Source: Incurvaria masculella (taxonomy: Eukaryota; Arthropoda; Insecta; Lepidoptera; Incurvariidae). Taken from it: DNA of 64,000 nt. Location of the stretch: contig OX335642.1 in NCBI GenBank assembly GCA_946894095.1, forward strand, positions 879,021 through 943,020. The letters are read 5' to 3'. Below, one piece after another: positions 46,398 to 57,661 of the stretch (positions within the stretch are counted from its first letter, which is position 1; each line of letters starts with the position of its first letter). The notes under the pieces were generated by a model. It was not told where the DNA came from, did no database searches, and saw only the letters and a program-made list of their open reading frames with translations. The position numbers and the translations under genes were made by a program.

Positions 46398-46600
46398 ACT
46401 CACGTAATGCTGGCACAGTCTCACACTCGCGATAATAATGAAGGCTGCACGGACTGCGGCGGCGGCACGGACGTGGCGGCTGCACTGGAAGGAGACGTCT
46501 TGCGCAGGCGGCTACCGAGGCACGAATGCTCGTTGCGCGTCGCCGCGTAAGGGTATAAACAAACAACGCAAATACCTACGCAGGTGCGTTGACGTAAACA
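46398..46600 (-). promoter_or_regulatory. GC-rich promoter-like block in the LTR
   Basis: On the minus strand GTTTATACCCTTACGC at about 46550 could be a TATA-type start region. It leads into a CpG-dense 120-bp stretch and then ACGTGAGT at 46405-46398, a good 5' splice site. A second ACGTGAGT lies near 46158. This is where an LTR promoter and leader would be expected for a minus-strand element. The 61-codon frame here may be leader only. The second copy is at 54324-54526. Confidence 0.35.
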
Positions 46601-46871
46601 AAGCATCTATGTTGACCTATGCATGTATTAACAACTAATGTAGCGTTATCGCCATAATCACCAAAACATTATTATTGGAGTTCAATATCTCTAATAACTT
46701 TTATGAAATGCTTTAGAATAATTTATGTTTTATTGTTTACTGGGTAAGGCAATATCGAAAGCATTAAAGATGTATTTATTTCAATACAAACTAGTTTCTG
46801 TATTCGAAAGATATTATCTCTTCTGCTGTAAATGATTTAATATTTATTTTGAATAGGTTGGTCCCATTACA

Positions 46872-47867
46872 ATCGCCCCGTACCAAGACGGACAGAAGTC
46901 CACAAGACTCTCTGTTTGGCTTGGTAATAAGAAATGTAAACATCAAACGAACGCCTCAATTCAAAATAATTCAAATGTGTTAATAATAATTTCTAATTAA
47001 TGTTGACTTGAAATACGGATGAGTGTCCCTTTCTAACATGTATTCAAAGTATGAGCGCGAATTACTAATTTAATGACTGATTACTTGTATGACCAAAATC
47101 TCAAACGAAATTTAACTGAACGTTCATAATGAAGTGACTGATATATTATGTTAAGTAAATTATTATACAGCTAGTAACTAATTATGAAATCAATCTTATT
47201 ATAATTCGTAAATAATCATCGATATCTGTTTTAACAGCTATTTGAAGTGAGGTTAAGGAAGTTAATAATATTTCATTAATTCACATTATAGACTAAACCA
47301 ATGAAGTGTTTACTCAAAATACAACCACGTGGAAACGTATTTGTAACCCTAATACTTTTAAATTGAAAATCGTACTATGCTTTTTTAAAAAAAAAATATT
47401 ATGCAAATAGTATATGCGCTTCATACTCATTCTATAAAATGACCAGTATACAATCGGTAAATAATATTTTCGAAATGAATATAATGGAGACGTTACACAG
47501 TAATAGATTAAAGAATATTGATATCTGAAATATATACTAACGAGAATTGAGAATGGTTAGGACGTCAATGGCACATTCATTTATTCATTTATTTTCTCTA
47601 TTAGGTGCATTAGATCATCATGGAAAAGAAGAACCAACAAGAAACTTCGCTGCGAGTCAAAATACAAATACCTTTCTATTCATATGGACAAACAAATAAT
47701 GATATAACACCATCCCTTTGAATGCAATGCAATAGAATAAATAAGAGTGCAGTGATTTGGGAGCAACCTCAATAATAAAGTATAATTGACAAAAGAAAGA
47801 CGAAACAAATGTATCTAGTGGAAGTAAGGGGAACTTGCTGTTTGACGTAGCCTAAAATAACATAACA
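46872..47867. other. element interior, unassigned
   Basis: Inferred 3' side of the interior. AT-rich, no frame or repeat recognised. CGTACCAAGACGG and GGCTTGGTAA near the LTR edge form a short inverted pair. Confidence 0.5.
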
Positions 47868-48772
47868 GTGTCCCTCAAAGATCCGTTCTTGGCCCGCTAT
47901 TATTTTTAATTTTTATTAATGATCTTCCCAGTAATTTAACTAAATGTGATGTTTATGATACCAGCTGTACATCCTGGGGAAAAACATTATAGGAATTACA
48001 CGAAAGCCTTAAAGTAACACTACATGAATTATTGTACTGGTTTGAGTGTAATAATTTAAAACTAAACAAAAGTAAACGTCAATATATAACTTATAGAAAG
48101 AAAAATATTTATTTAAATAAAAATGAAGATATATTTAATTTTCCATTAAAAAGAACGGAACTATGATATTTTTAGGGGTGGTTGTAGACAGTAACCTTAA
48201 TTGGAAATACCACACGGAAATTTTTTCTAAAAAAAATTAGCAAGTGCATGTTACGCCCTTAAATCGCTAAAGAAAACATCTACTATTAAAACTCTAAAAA
48301 TTAGTATATTTTTCTAATATTTAATCGGTAATAAGATACGGCCTTGAAGTCTGGGGAGCAAGCTCGGGTGTAGCAAAAGTATTAAAATTACAGAAAAAGG
48401 CCATTAGAATCATCAATGGCTCCAAATGGGATACGACCTGTAGACCACGGTTTAGAGAATTGAAATATGTACTGTGATTAATTTATATATCCTTATTGTG
48501 AGCACTAATACTTTTATAAATCTCCCTAATCAGCCCAAACAAGGCGTCCAGTTGTACTATTCCTTAAGAGACAGAAATAAGCTTGAACTAACGTAAGCAA
48601 ACAGCAAAATAAAGAAACAAAGTTCTATCTACCAATCAATTAACATATTTAGTAAGCTACCGAATGTAATAAAGAGTGCAGATTCAACTAACGTATTTAT
48701 AAATAAACTTAAAGAATTCCTATTAGAAAATCCTTTCTACTCTCTCAGTGAATATTTCAATTATAATAAATA
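47868..48772 (+). pseudogene. decayed LINE inside the LTR element
   Basis: Joined frames give SVPQRSVLGPLLFLIFINDL (reverse transcriptase domain B region), then LHELLYWFECNNLKLNKSK, a FLGVVVDSNLNWKYH-type block, YGLEVWGASSGVAK, KLQKKAIRIINGSK and the C-terminal FINKLKEFLLENPFYSLSEY. Order and motifs are those of a Jockey/CR1-group polymerase from domain B to the C-terminus. The catalytic YADD segment is deleted or destroyed near 47960, and many stops and frameshifts are present. It is oriented opposite to the inferred LTR element. Confidence 0.82.
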
Positions 48773-48859
48773 AAGATAACTTAGAACCTTAAATATAAGA
48801 AATAGTATTATTTAGTTGTGCTTATTGTATGTAAAAATTTATTCGTCGGCTTATGTGAT

Positions 48860-48940
48860 GTGTGTACCTATTTGTAATGAAATGTTGTGTGTACCTATTT
48901 ATAATGAAATGTTGTGTGTACCTATTTATAATGAAATATT
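48860..48940. repeat. 27-bp tandem repeat, 3 units
   Basis: GTGTGTACCTATTTATAATG recurs at 48860, 48887 and 48914. The 27-bp period keeps a frame open, giving a repeated VPIYNEMLC; this is not evidence of a gene. Confidence 0.85.
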
Positions 48941-49257
48941 TCTATGCCTGCATGGTAATGATTCCGAAACAATAAACAATATTAGGCTGACAAAGCATTT
49001 CGTAAAGATCAAATAACTAGCAGACGTAAATACAGCATGTAAGAAGTTATACCTATCTGCAAAATATGTAAGTGAATGAAGTATGCTGCAATTATAACGA
49101 ATGACTTTCCACCATCTCCTCTTCGGAGAAGTAGCTTGATAGTATATACTTGTAAAAATAGTAGATAAATGAAATGAATCAAGATACTATATGGTTTTGT
49201 ATTTCAAAGTGTGTAGGGAACCATAACTAAAACAATACAAACATTTATTCCTAATTA
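48941..49257. other. element interior, unassigned
   Basis: Nothing recognisable. Confidence 0.5.
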
Positions 49258-50840
49258 CGACGATGAACATGCAACTTTCCTGTGATAAGAGGATTGTCGA
49301 ATCTCGCCTCGAGATTGACATATACATTATTGAATAGAATCTAATATGACAGTTATGACATAAAAACTTAATAATACAACTTCTGTTAGTCTAACACATC
49401 TCACGGATAGTAGGTGCCAAGCCAGGACCTCCCACTATATTGAACTGGTTAGAAAACACCGACAATGTTCATTGTCGCTTTGACTAGCTAAATCAATACA
49501 TACATCAATTTAAGTGGTAACGATAAACGTGCAACTTATTTTGTTATAAAAGATCGACGGATACATTATTAAAATAGAAGTAGGTACCATGCTAGGACCT
49601 CCTCAATATGTTGAACTGGATATAAACCCGGACAATGTTAATTGTCACTTTAACCAGCTAAAACAATACATACATGAATTTAAGTTGTAACGATAAACGT
49701 GCAACTTATTCTGTTATAAAAGATTGTCAAATCTCCCCGATATCGACAGATACATTATTAAATAGAATCTTATAGGACAGTCGGGCTTGCAAAAATGTTT
49801 TTGTAACTGAACATAACACTTAATACCACACCTATTGTCATTACATTAGTGTAATACACCTCGTAGAAAGAAGGTACTATGCCAAGACTTCCCCACTATG
49901 TTGAACTAGATATAAAACACGGACAAGGTTCATTGTCACTTTGACCAGCTAAAACAATACATTCATTTATTTGCAACTTTTATGTGCAACTTTTCTCTGA
50001 TAAAATATTGTCGAATCTCGCCCCGAGATTGACAGATATATTATTGTATAGAATCATTTAAACTCAATGAATCTATCGCTACATTCAGTATACAAAATTA
50101 GGTTTGCCAAATGTTTTCTGTCACTTGACAAGCACAGTTAGTACCACACCTACTCTCATGAAATTAGTATAACACCTTACAGAACAATGTAGGTGCCATA
50201 CTAGGACCTTCCTTGTGAAAAATACACTACATTGAACTGAATAGAAAAGACGAACAATTGTCATTGCCGTTGCTACCAGCTAAAACAACACACAAATTTA
50301 CTTATTCTGTGACAAAACTTATCGAATGTCGCCCCGAGATCGACTTATACATTATTAAATACAATCTATAAATCTTTCTTTATAATCAGTATCCAACATA
50401 ACAGTTGGTCCGCCAAGTGCTTCTGTACCTGAACATGACCAGCTAATACCGTATTCATTGTCGTGATACCAGTTCAACACACCACATGAACACTAGGTGA
50501 CATGTAAGGATCCGCCTTATAATTTACAGCTACATTGAACTACCGCTTCGACCATCGCTCATTCAAAGCGATGTCAACAACCTGGCATAAGCAACCCTAC
50601 CACCTAGTAAATAGGAAGGGGACCTACAGTTTTAATTGAGGTCGACAATAAGTCACCTCTAACTACATGCACGTTAAGAAATTCAGTAGGACCTCTGAAC
50701 TTCTATTACATTCCTTAACCCTTGCAACAAAATGGAGTAATACAAAATATATTACTCTATGACTCCATTTAAAAGTATTTTATTATTTTAAGGAACGAGA
50801 TAACATCTCGCCCCGAAATCAACATTAGTCTTCACGCCCC
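49258..50840 (-). repeat. tandem array built from SINE pieces
   Basis: About five to six diverged units combine a non-SINE module with SINE-body fragments. The module reads GATAAACGTGCAACTTATTC, then TCTCGCCCCGAGATTGACAG, then ATACATTATTAAATAGAATC, and the hairpin TCTCGCCCCGAGA or its derivative appears near 49301, 49731, 50013, 50323 and 50813. The SINE part reads TAGGTGCCATGCTAGGACCT, TTGAACTGGAT, GACAATGTTCATTGTC. The last unit (50400-50650) has the longest SINE part, reaching CTACCACCTAGTAAATAGGA. Unit lengths vary between about 180 and 530 bp. Confidence 0.75.
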
Positions 50841-51076
50841 GTGAGACTTACCTACTCTTCGATTTCAAACCAATAATTATAGTTGTATCAATATGAAATA
50901 AATCGAAATGGAATTCAATCTTATCAAATTATAATAACTGAGAACCATTTATGTTAACAGTTTTCATTTAAATATAATTTTAATTCGTATATTAATTATC
51001 ATATATTATTATTATTGTATATTATATATTCTTAATATCAATAACACTACCTATCCTGGTCACTTTGGTAACAAAT
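50841..51076. other. element interior next to the inferred 5' LTR
   Basis: On the minus strand the first bases after the LTR are ATTTGTTACCAAAGTGACCAGG, placed where a tRNA primer-binding site would lie. It is not a perfect match to any tRNA 3' end that I can state from memory. Confidence 0.35.
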
Positions 51077-54000
51077 TGTAATGAATCCACCCTCCTACAA
51101 TAAACTTTTTTCGGCCGGACTCTTACATAAATGGCAACGTAATCGTCTGAGGATCCTACATTTCCGTAGATGTTCAGATTCAAGCTAAATCGTCAAATTA
51201 TATTTCATAAATAATCTAATTATTTATTTCACATGGTCATATTTATATTTGATAACCTTTTATTGGTATATAATGTCAATGAACATGTCAGATTTGTTTC
51301 ATGAAATTTACTTTCAATGAATCTTCATGTGCACTTATCAGATTCATTGAATTCTGAATATACAGTGTCGGACTCCAAAGCTTGTGATTTTGGATGCTCG
51401 CTTAAGGGATCCCTTAGACTCTAAAAGAGCCTCTCAATGGCCATCGACACTCACGTATATCCGACACTGATATATGTAATTGATTCAAACCAGATTGAAT
51501 GGGTCCTAATTCTTATGTAACCGATCTATGTCGTAAAACATTAGATATTGTTCAATCATTTATTTAAAATTGAAAGTTGTGGGCCCACATTAAAGGTTTA
51601 TAAGTATTTCTTAATAATAATAATACATTTATCTATGACTGTTTTGAGTGCAACAAACAACTCAGAGTAATAGGAAGTCAATTATTCGAATCGCGGTGCC
51701 CTGTAACACCTTAGTTCACCAATAGACAAATTGACATGTTGAAGGTTATTATACGTACTGATGATGAGTATTTCCGGCATATTTATATGAATGGTTAGCT
51801 TGAATACTGATCATGAAATGTGTTTTAACATCAGTTCAGCCAACATAATAGATTAAGGAGAAAAGGCTGCATAAACAGGTGCTCAATGCACAATAATAGC
51901 AAATCAATGTAGTAATAAAACCCATTAAATCTCTTTTAAAGGCTCAGTACACAGTAAGAGAAGATAATAGATGAATTAGTCTTCATAAGACCACCTTACC
52001 AAATGCTTGCTCCATGGCTCAATACACAGTGTCAGCAACCCATTTGGCAATAATTTTAAAACCCATTAAAACTCTTTTAAAGGCTCAATACACAGTAAGA
52101 GATGATAATAGATCAATCAGTCTTTATTAGACAACCTTACCAAATGTTTGCTCCCTGGCTCAATACACAGTGTCAGCAACCCATTTGGCAATATATTTAA
52201 AACCCATTATATCTCTTTTAAAGGCTCAATACTCAGTAAGAGATGATAATAGATGAATTAGTCTTTATTTGATTTATTATATTATATTAAAGTTGATACG
52301 GCATTTAAACAACCACTCATAGAAATATAACATTTACATTAGTGTAAACATTTTAATCCGACTGCAGTACATCGAGTACTGCATCCAATGTAAAAATATG
52401 TCAAAACGTTCAACGATGACAGTAACATTATATTGGTATAGTAATTTTATATTCATTTCCAACCAGCCCTGGAACGAGGTTCTCAGTTAAGATGGTATTC
52501 ATATCACCCCAACTCATCTCTAAAATCAAAGCACCATTCAACACTAAGCCGACCTGATAGTTACGTCTCGAATGTTGATGAATTATAAACCTAACCCTTC
52601 CGTTTGTACTCTTTGTATTACAACAACGGCTCTATTCCCAAAACCCTGAATACATACCGCATAAGATGTACACATATATATTTAAAGTCTGACCAACTTC
52701 GGTATGGCCCGGCGTTTGTAGGCTTATTAACATTAATGATAATTTGTAAACAATGGAAGTTATACTTTGTATTTATGTAAACCCTCATCGACACTAGGAT
52801 AATCAAAATATGATCTCCCTTTTTTTATATTGTTATTCTGTTTTTAAAGAGAATAGGAGACTTCAACAATAGATCAAGGCAATTGCAATTTAAATAAGGT
52901 AGCACCGAAATGTAACCAAAACTCAAGAAAACAACGATGTATTAGATGTGATTTTTCCGAGTCTAAAATCCCCTTAATTCGTCCAACATTCATACAACCT
53001 TCTTGAACGACAGTTCGCCACGTTAAACTCATAGAAATCCGTAAACATATACGGTTACTTATATCTAGCTCACGGTTAATCATTCATCACATAAATTTAC
53101 TTATTTTTAACTACCTAACTCGGATTAATCACAACATGATTATTAAGTAAAACAAGAACCAATCTGATCTATAGTAAATTTAACTTATTTCAGCACTACC
53201 TTTTATAATTCGGTGTATCGGCATCACATGGGTAGACTGATCCTATCAGAAATAATCTGGTTTCTATGTATCTTGTTTCATGCGATTCATTTGGGTATTG
53301 CAGGCAGGCTACAAAAACATAAATCTATGTAAATGTAAAGCAATATGCTTCCTATAACAGAAACAGTCAGTAACTGTAAATATGGTTTATTCTTCTATTC
53401 AATTAGGTGTAAACAAACATTCATTATGAATGTCTAAGGTGAAAATAAGTAAAATTTATCTGGATGAAAACTTAGTGCTGTACCTATTTAGGTGCAGCCA
53501 GGCCTAGGATGGTAGACGCACAAGTTGGTGAACCCTTCAAAGATAATAGCTTTTCCAACACCAACATGTATACACCATTACGCCTTCTTCCAAAAAGGAT
53601 TGGCTGATATGATGTATTTTAAGTTATGTGCATCTTCCAATCGCAAATTTACTTATATCTAACTAATCTCTGCCTCAATTACTCCGAATGCCAAAGCAAG
53701 ATAACTTCCGAACCTTTCAGTCAGCGTCTACACTACATCAACCGTACCTCACAATCTTACAATTTCAAATATCAAAATAATGTATACATATAACTTTGAA
53801 GCAAATTTTATTATTTTGAATCCATTCTAACATTAATAAATCAACATTTCAAAAGCTATGAGGTTTGGTTGACTTTTTTGGGTGGGATTATCTTAATTAA
53901 GAATACTGGAAGCATTTAGACTCCACGTTGATTTTGAATTTGAAAAGATAACTAGCTGCTAATGAATTCTCACAAGCTTCGTCTAGTATCATCCAGTTGA

Positions 54001-54797
54001 TCACATGTTTCTAGTCTTAACTAATTACTTCATGAAAGTTCGAAACGAATCCAGATTAATAAAACAAGCTAAAAACCCACTCACGTCTCCCGAATGCTCG
54101 ATACACAACGTCTTAAATCTAAGGTTACGTTAATAATGCCTTGTCTATTGTTATAACCAATTAAATATAGTCACAATATAATATCCGTTAGCATTTAATC
54201 AACGAAACAAATGCTTCCTTTCAATGTTAAACTTTGGCCAAACCTTAAATAAATGGTTTAATTCAATAACTTCCAATTAAATAGTGCTTTGATTTAGAAA
54301 GAAATAATAAAGAGTAATAATCTACTCACGTAATGCTGGCACAGTCTCACACTCGCGATAATAATGAAGGCTGCACGGACTGCGGCGGCGGCACGGACGT
54401 GGCGGCTGCACTGGAAGGAGACGTCTTGCGCAGGCGGCTACCGAGGCACGAATGCTCGTTGCGCGTCGCCGCGTAAGGGTATAAACAAACAACGCAAATA
54501 CCTACGCAGGTGCGTTGACGTAAACAAAGCATCTATGTTGACCTATGCATGTATTAACAACTAATGTAGCGTTATCGCCATAATCACCAAAACATTATTA
54601 TTGGAGTTCAATATCTCTAATAACTTTTATGAAATGCTTTAGAATAATTTATGTTTTATTGTTTACTGGGTAAGGCAATATCGAAAGCATTAAAGATGTA
54701 TTTATTTCAATACAAACTAGTTTCTGTATTCGAAAGATATTATCTCTTCTGCTGTAAATGATTTAATATTTATTTTGAATAGGTTGGTCCCATTACA
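51077..54797 (-). mobile_element. LTR of the large element (inferred 5' LTR)
   Basis: Mate of 43151-46871, same orientation and offset 7,926 bp. It ends CATTACA directly before the right-hand CTAT. The near-identity of the two repeats indicates recent insertion or recent gene conversion, since LTRs are identical at integration. Confidence 0.9.
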
Positions 54798-54801
54798 CTA
54801 T

Positions 54802-55109
54802 GTGCGAGGTAGTGACCGCGCTAAATAGAACCTTCAGTAATTAACCCCGCGAATAGCTACACTCGAACAATGTAGATTGGCGATAGTGGCTTGTTTTACC
54901 CTAATCCGCCAGCGATCTGAAGCCGCTGAATTTAATGGCTTTCAGTTAAATTAATACAAAGACCGTTGAACGCACGCTAGGTGGCGTAGTCTATTTATAA
55001 TAGAACATGTTTTCGTAAGTCGATTTCTGTTCTGCATGATTGATGTTGTGTAGTGGTCACGGAAGGAATTCCGGTATTTAAGTTTATATGTTTCACAAAA
55101 TATACATAA
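54802..55109. other. unassigned sequence
   Basis: Right flank of the LTR element; it joins the left flank to give GCGATCTATGTGCGAGG as the inferred empty site. No gene seen. Confidence 0.5.
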
Positions 55110-55601
55110 TATACACGGTGTTAAACAAGTTGGCGACATTCCCGAAAGGGGGTTATTTTGGGTCGCATACTGATTCCGAAAAAGAAGGAGTTTTCTTGTT
55201 TTGAGCTTTTGTTTTATAATTTTCGATTTTTAATACTAGTATGAAAACATAGTATGTCGTAATAAGAATCGCACTCCATTAACAAAAAGTTCTAAAGTAG
55301 GACATTTTTTAAAATAAATGTGAAAATTTACATTCGGATTGACGCGATAAAATTGGCGGCGGCGCACAGTCAGCTGCGAGACAGCTAACGCGTGACCTTG
55401 GCAGTGGCGCGTACACATGGCGTGCTTACACCATTCCAAAGGGAAATTGTCGCTGAGGTAAAAGTTTGGATTAAATCTGCAATATTTTTTTTACTATTTT
55501 AGATTTAACTTTTAAATACCACAAGATGATCAGTAAACGAAATAGTAAAATAATCGGTGTTAAAATAGTAATGTCGCGAAAAACATTAACACCGTGTATA
55601 T
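55110..55601. mobile_element. TA-flanked MITE with ACACGGTG ends
   Basis: The left end ACACGGTGTTAAACAAGTTG (then GCGACATT) pairs with the right end AATGTCGCGAAAAACATTAA (then CACCGTGT), imperfect terminal repeats of about 30 bp. TA lies on both sides, as in Tc1/mariner-type MITEs. The interior has a GC-rich patch (GGCGGCGGCGCACAGTCAGC) and a 67-codon frame with no motif. Confidence 0.75.
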
Positions 55602-56087
55602 ACCGCGTTTAGTTAGCCTGCGGCTCCATTGAAAGGTCCTTTGCATGTCAATCTGTACAATATTGACATCTTTCATAAGTCTTTTGGAACAGTCAGTGCT
55701 GTAACAGTATAATTTTACTTCCGAAAGGAAGTGCCTATGATACAGCTAATTTATTTGAGAACGCCAGTCGATTTGGCATAACTTTGGGACTGGGGGCTCA
55801 GGAGATTGTCGGTCACCAAAGCCTGTCTCGTATAGTGCGAAGAAAATACTGGTACCTAGAAAGGCCTTCCTTCCAACGTGTCGGCATACCGCCCCCGTAC
55901 ATACTGGATGCCCGAAAAAATATCCAAGCCACCCTTTGATACGATGACTAGCACATAACTGCAGAAGACAACGGGAATATCTCAGAACGGGCTGCAGAAC
56001 GTCTTGCCAAAGTGTTAATGCTGAGATTCGAAGGCAGCTCTTCTTAATACTAAAGGTGCCTGACAAAGGTGCCTTCATGCGACATTT
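55602..56087. other. unassigned sequence
   Basis: Balanced composition at 55760-56040. The 136-codon minus-strand frame extends into the neighbouring GACG element and has no recognisable motif, so it is not called. Confidence 0.45.
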
Positions 56088-56448
56088 AAAAAACCGGCCA
56101 AGTGGGAGTCGGACTCGCACACGAAGGATTTCGTACCATAGTAGAAAAAAAAACAAATATCACGTTTTTTGTATGGGAGCCCCCTTTAATTTTAATATTT
56201 TTTTAATCTTACCTATTTGTTGTTATAGCGGCAAAATAAATACACACTCTGCAAAAATTTCAACTGTCTACCTGTTACGGTTACTGAGATACAGCCCTGT
56301 GACAGACGGACAGACGGACGGACGGACGGACGGACGGACGGACGGACGGACGGACGGACGGACGGACGGACGGACGGACGGACGGACGAACAGCGGAGGC
56401 TTAGTAATAGGGTTCCGTTTTCACCCTTTGGGTATGGAACCCTAAAAA
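56088..56448 (+). mobile_element. GACG-core element, longest core
   Basis: AAAACCGGCCAAGTGGGAGT to ATGGAACCCTAAAAA, with about 22 GACG units at 56308-56392. Otherwise nearly the same as the 2085 copy, including ATGGGAGCCCCCTTTAATTT, suggesting a close sub-family. The 129-codon frame is repeat-derived. Confidence 0.88.
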
Positions 56449-56484
56449 TTATCTTAAAGATTTAACGCTCCACAAATATATTGG

Positions 56485-56635
56485 GAAGGTCCAGGCATAT
56501 CATTTAGATCCCATGAGGAGTGTTGGGCTAATATCATGACAGTAGGTCCTGGTTCCTAGTTGCCATGTGAGGTTTGGGGTTATATTATATCAGTTGGTGC
56601 TAGCTTAGATAAGCCAAACATGTCCAGTTACTTAA
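56485..56635 (+). mobile_element. SINE tail fragment, rearranged
   Basis: GGAAGGTCCAGGCATATCAT, GTGTTGGGCTAATATCATGA and AAACATGTCCAGTTACTTAA are tail-side blocks. A second GGTCCTGG...TAGTTGCCATG block sits between them, so the fragment is partly duplicated. Confidence 0.6.
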
Positions 56636-56649
56636 TATGAGTAATATGA

Positions 56650-56712
56650 GTGCAGAGGTATTCATCCTCTTAGCATGATGGAGGCATGGGTTCAAATCTG
56701 AAATAGAAATCT
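56650..56712 (+). mobile_element. tRNA-like SINE head fragment
   Basis: GTGCAGAGGTATTCATCCTC and ATGGGTTCAAATCTG give weak A- and B-box sequence. No cloverleaf closes. Confidence 0.35.
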
Positions 56713-57006
56713 TAAAAGATAAATAAAACTATATTCAGCGTTTATAAATATAATGTGTATGTCACGTCATATTTTCCAAATTACACGTACGGACAGTTAC
56801 AAAAATATTACCAGTTTCAGGCAGCAACGGAACAGCTAGTTAATAGGTAAGTGCAGTAAGTGTTATGATTAGCGCTTGTCTGTTTCCTGCTTCGTTAGTG
56901 CCAGTGCCAAATTGATCATAAGTGCAAGGAATATTTTTGGAAATTTAAATGCAAAAAATTACAACAGCGAAAAAAAAAATGTTTTATGCGTCATGCTCTG
57001 TAAAGG
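56713..57006. other. unassigned sequence
   Basis: Nothing recognisable. Confidence 0.5.
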
Positions 57007-57290
57007 TTTTTAGGGTTGCGTACCCAAAGAGTGCCAACGAAACCCTATTACTAAGCCTCCGCTGTCCGTCCGTCCGTCTGTCACAGGGCTGTATCTCATT
57101 AACCGTAATAGGTAGGCTGCTGAAATGTTCACAGAGCATTTATTTATTTTGCAGCTATAACAAAAATTAGGTAATATAAAAAAATAAAGGTGGGCGCCCC
57201 ATACAAAAACTTAATTTTTTTCTGTTAAATCTTGTACGATGGTACGAAACCCTTTGTTTGCGAGTCCGTCTCGCACTTAACCGGTTTTTG
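57007..57290 (-). mobile_element. GACG-core element, full length
   Basis: TTTTTAGGGTTGCGTACCCA to CGAGTCCGTCTCGCACTTAA and CCGG. Short core CCGTCCGTCCGTCTGTC; several substitutions. Confidence 0.82.
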
Positions 57291-57419
57291 TTATTATTTT
57301 ATTCTTAAAACAGGAACAAATTTAACCTGGTTTTTTCTTAATCATTACCAAATTATATATTATAAACCACAGCAACTTGTTCATATGTTCTAAAATAATA
57401 TTTGTGTATTTGTATCTTA

Positions 57420-57661
57420 TACCTATTAATATGTTTAAGTGTATGTACATATTTGTATGTAATTTATTTTAATATATAAATCCTTATTTTTAGGTTAGTT
57501 AATATTTTCGCTAATTCATTTTGTTTTACGTTTATTTTTTTGCCCGCCTCAATGCACCTCTCCTACATCTCTAAGGTTGAATGGTAGAGAATGCCTTATG
57601 GCATTAATTTCCGCTTTTTTGTACCGTATGGCTGCAAATAAAGTATTTTTTCATTTCATTT
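57420..57661 (+). mobile_element. LINE 3' untranslated region
   Basis: CTAAGGTTGAATGGTAGAGA, ATGCCTTATGGCATTAATTT, CCGCTTTTTTGTACCGTATG and GCAAATAAAGTATTTTTTCA, ending (CATTT)n. This is a 3' UTR I associate with a common moth LINE. AATAAAG sits about 20 bp before the tail. No coding part is attached. Confidence 0.6.

Larger units (their letters stand above)
43151..46871 (-). mobile_element. LTR of the large element (inferred 3' LTR)
   Basis: Identical in length and layout to the repeat at 51077-54797, with a constant offset of 7,926 bp from end to end, so there are no net indels. In reading both, I saw one substitution (A at 43889, G at 51815). It contains a 107-bp palindromic insert, a 141-bp tandem repeat and a GC-rich block near the inner end. 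Short open frames inside appear twice because the repeat does. At 3.7 kb it is far longer than typical insect LTRs of a few hundred bases. Confidence 0.9.
43147..54801 (-). mobile_element. large non-coding LTR-retrotransposon-like element with target duplication
   Basis: Direct repeats of 3,721 bp (43151-46871 and 51077-54797) enclose 4,205 bp. Both repeats start TGTAATG and end CATTACA, an LTR-type inverted terminus. CTAT occurs immediately outside both ends (43147-43150 and 54798-54801). No gag, protease, reverse transcriptase or integrase frame of the element itself is present. Orientation is inferred as minus. On that strand the 5' LTR is followed by ATTTGTTACCAAAGTGACCA, a possible primer-binding region, and the 3' LTR is preceded by ACGGGGCGAT, a weak polypurine tract. 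Size and lack of coding fit a LARD-type non-autonomous element. The alternative is a segmental duplication, but that does not predict TG/CA ends or a target duplication. Confidence 0.82.

Noticed and set aside
46421..54564. Duplicated small genes in the 3.7 kb repeats
   Set aside because: The frames are 61-69 codons, lack motifs, and appear twice only because the LTR is duplicated.
43151..54797. Plain segmental duplication or assembly error instead of LTRs
   Set aside because: TGTAATG/CATTACA ends, exact edges and flanking CTAT are better explained by LTR integration; the one base difference argues against a simple assembly copy. Not fully excluded without long reads.
55746..56156. 136-codon minus-strand protein
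   Set aside because: It runs into the GACG element and shows no recognisable domain.
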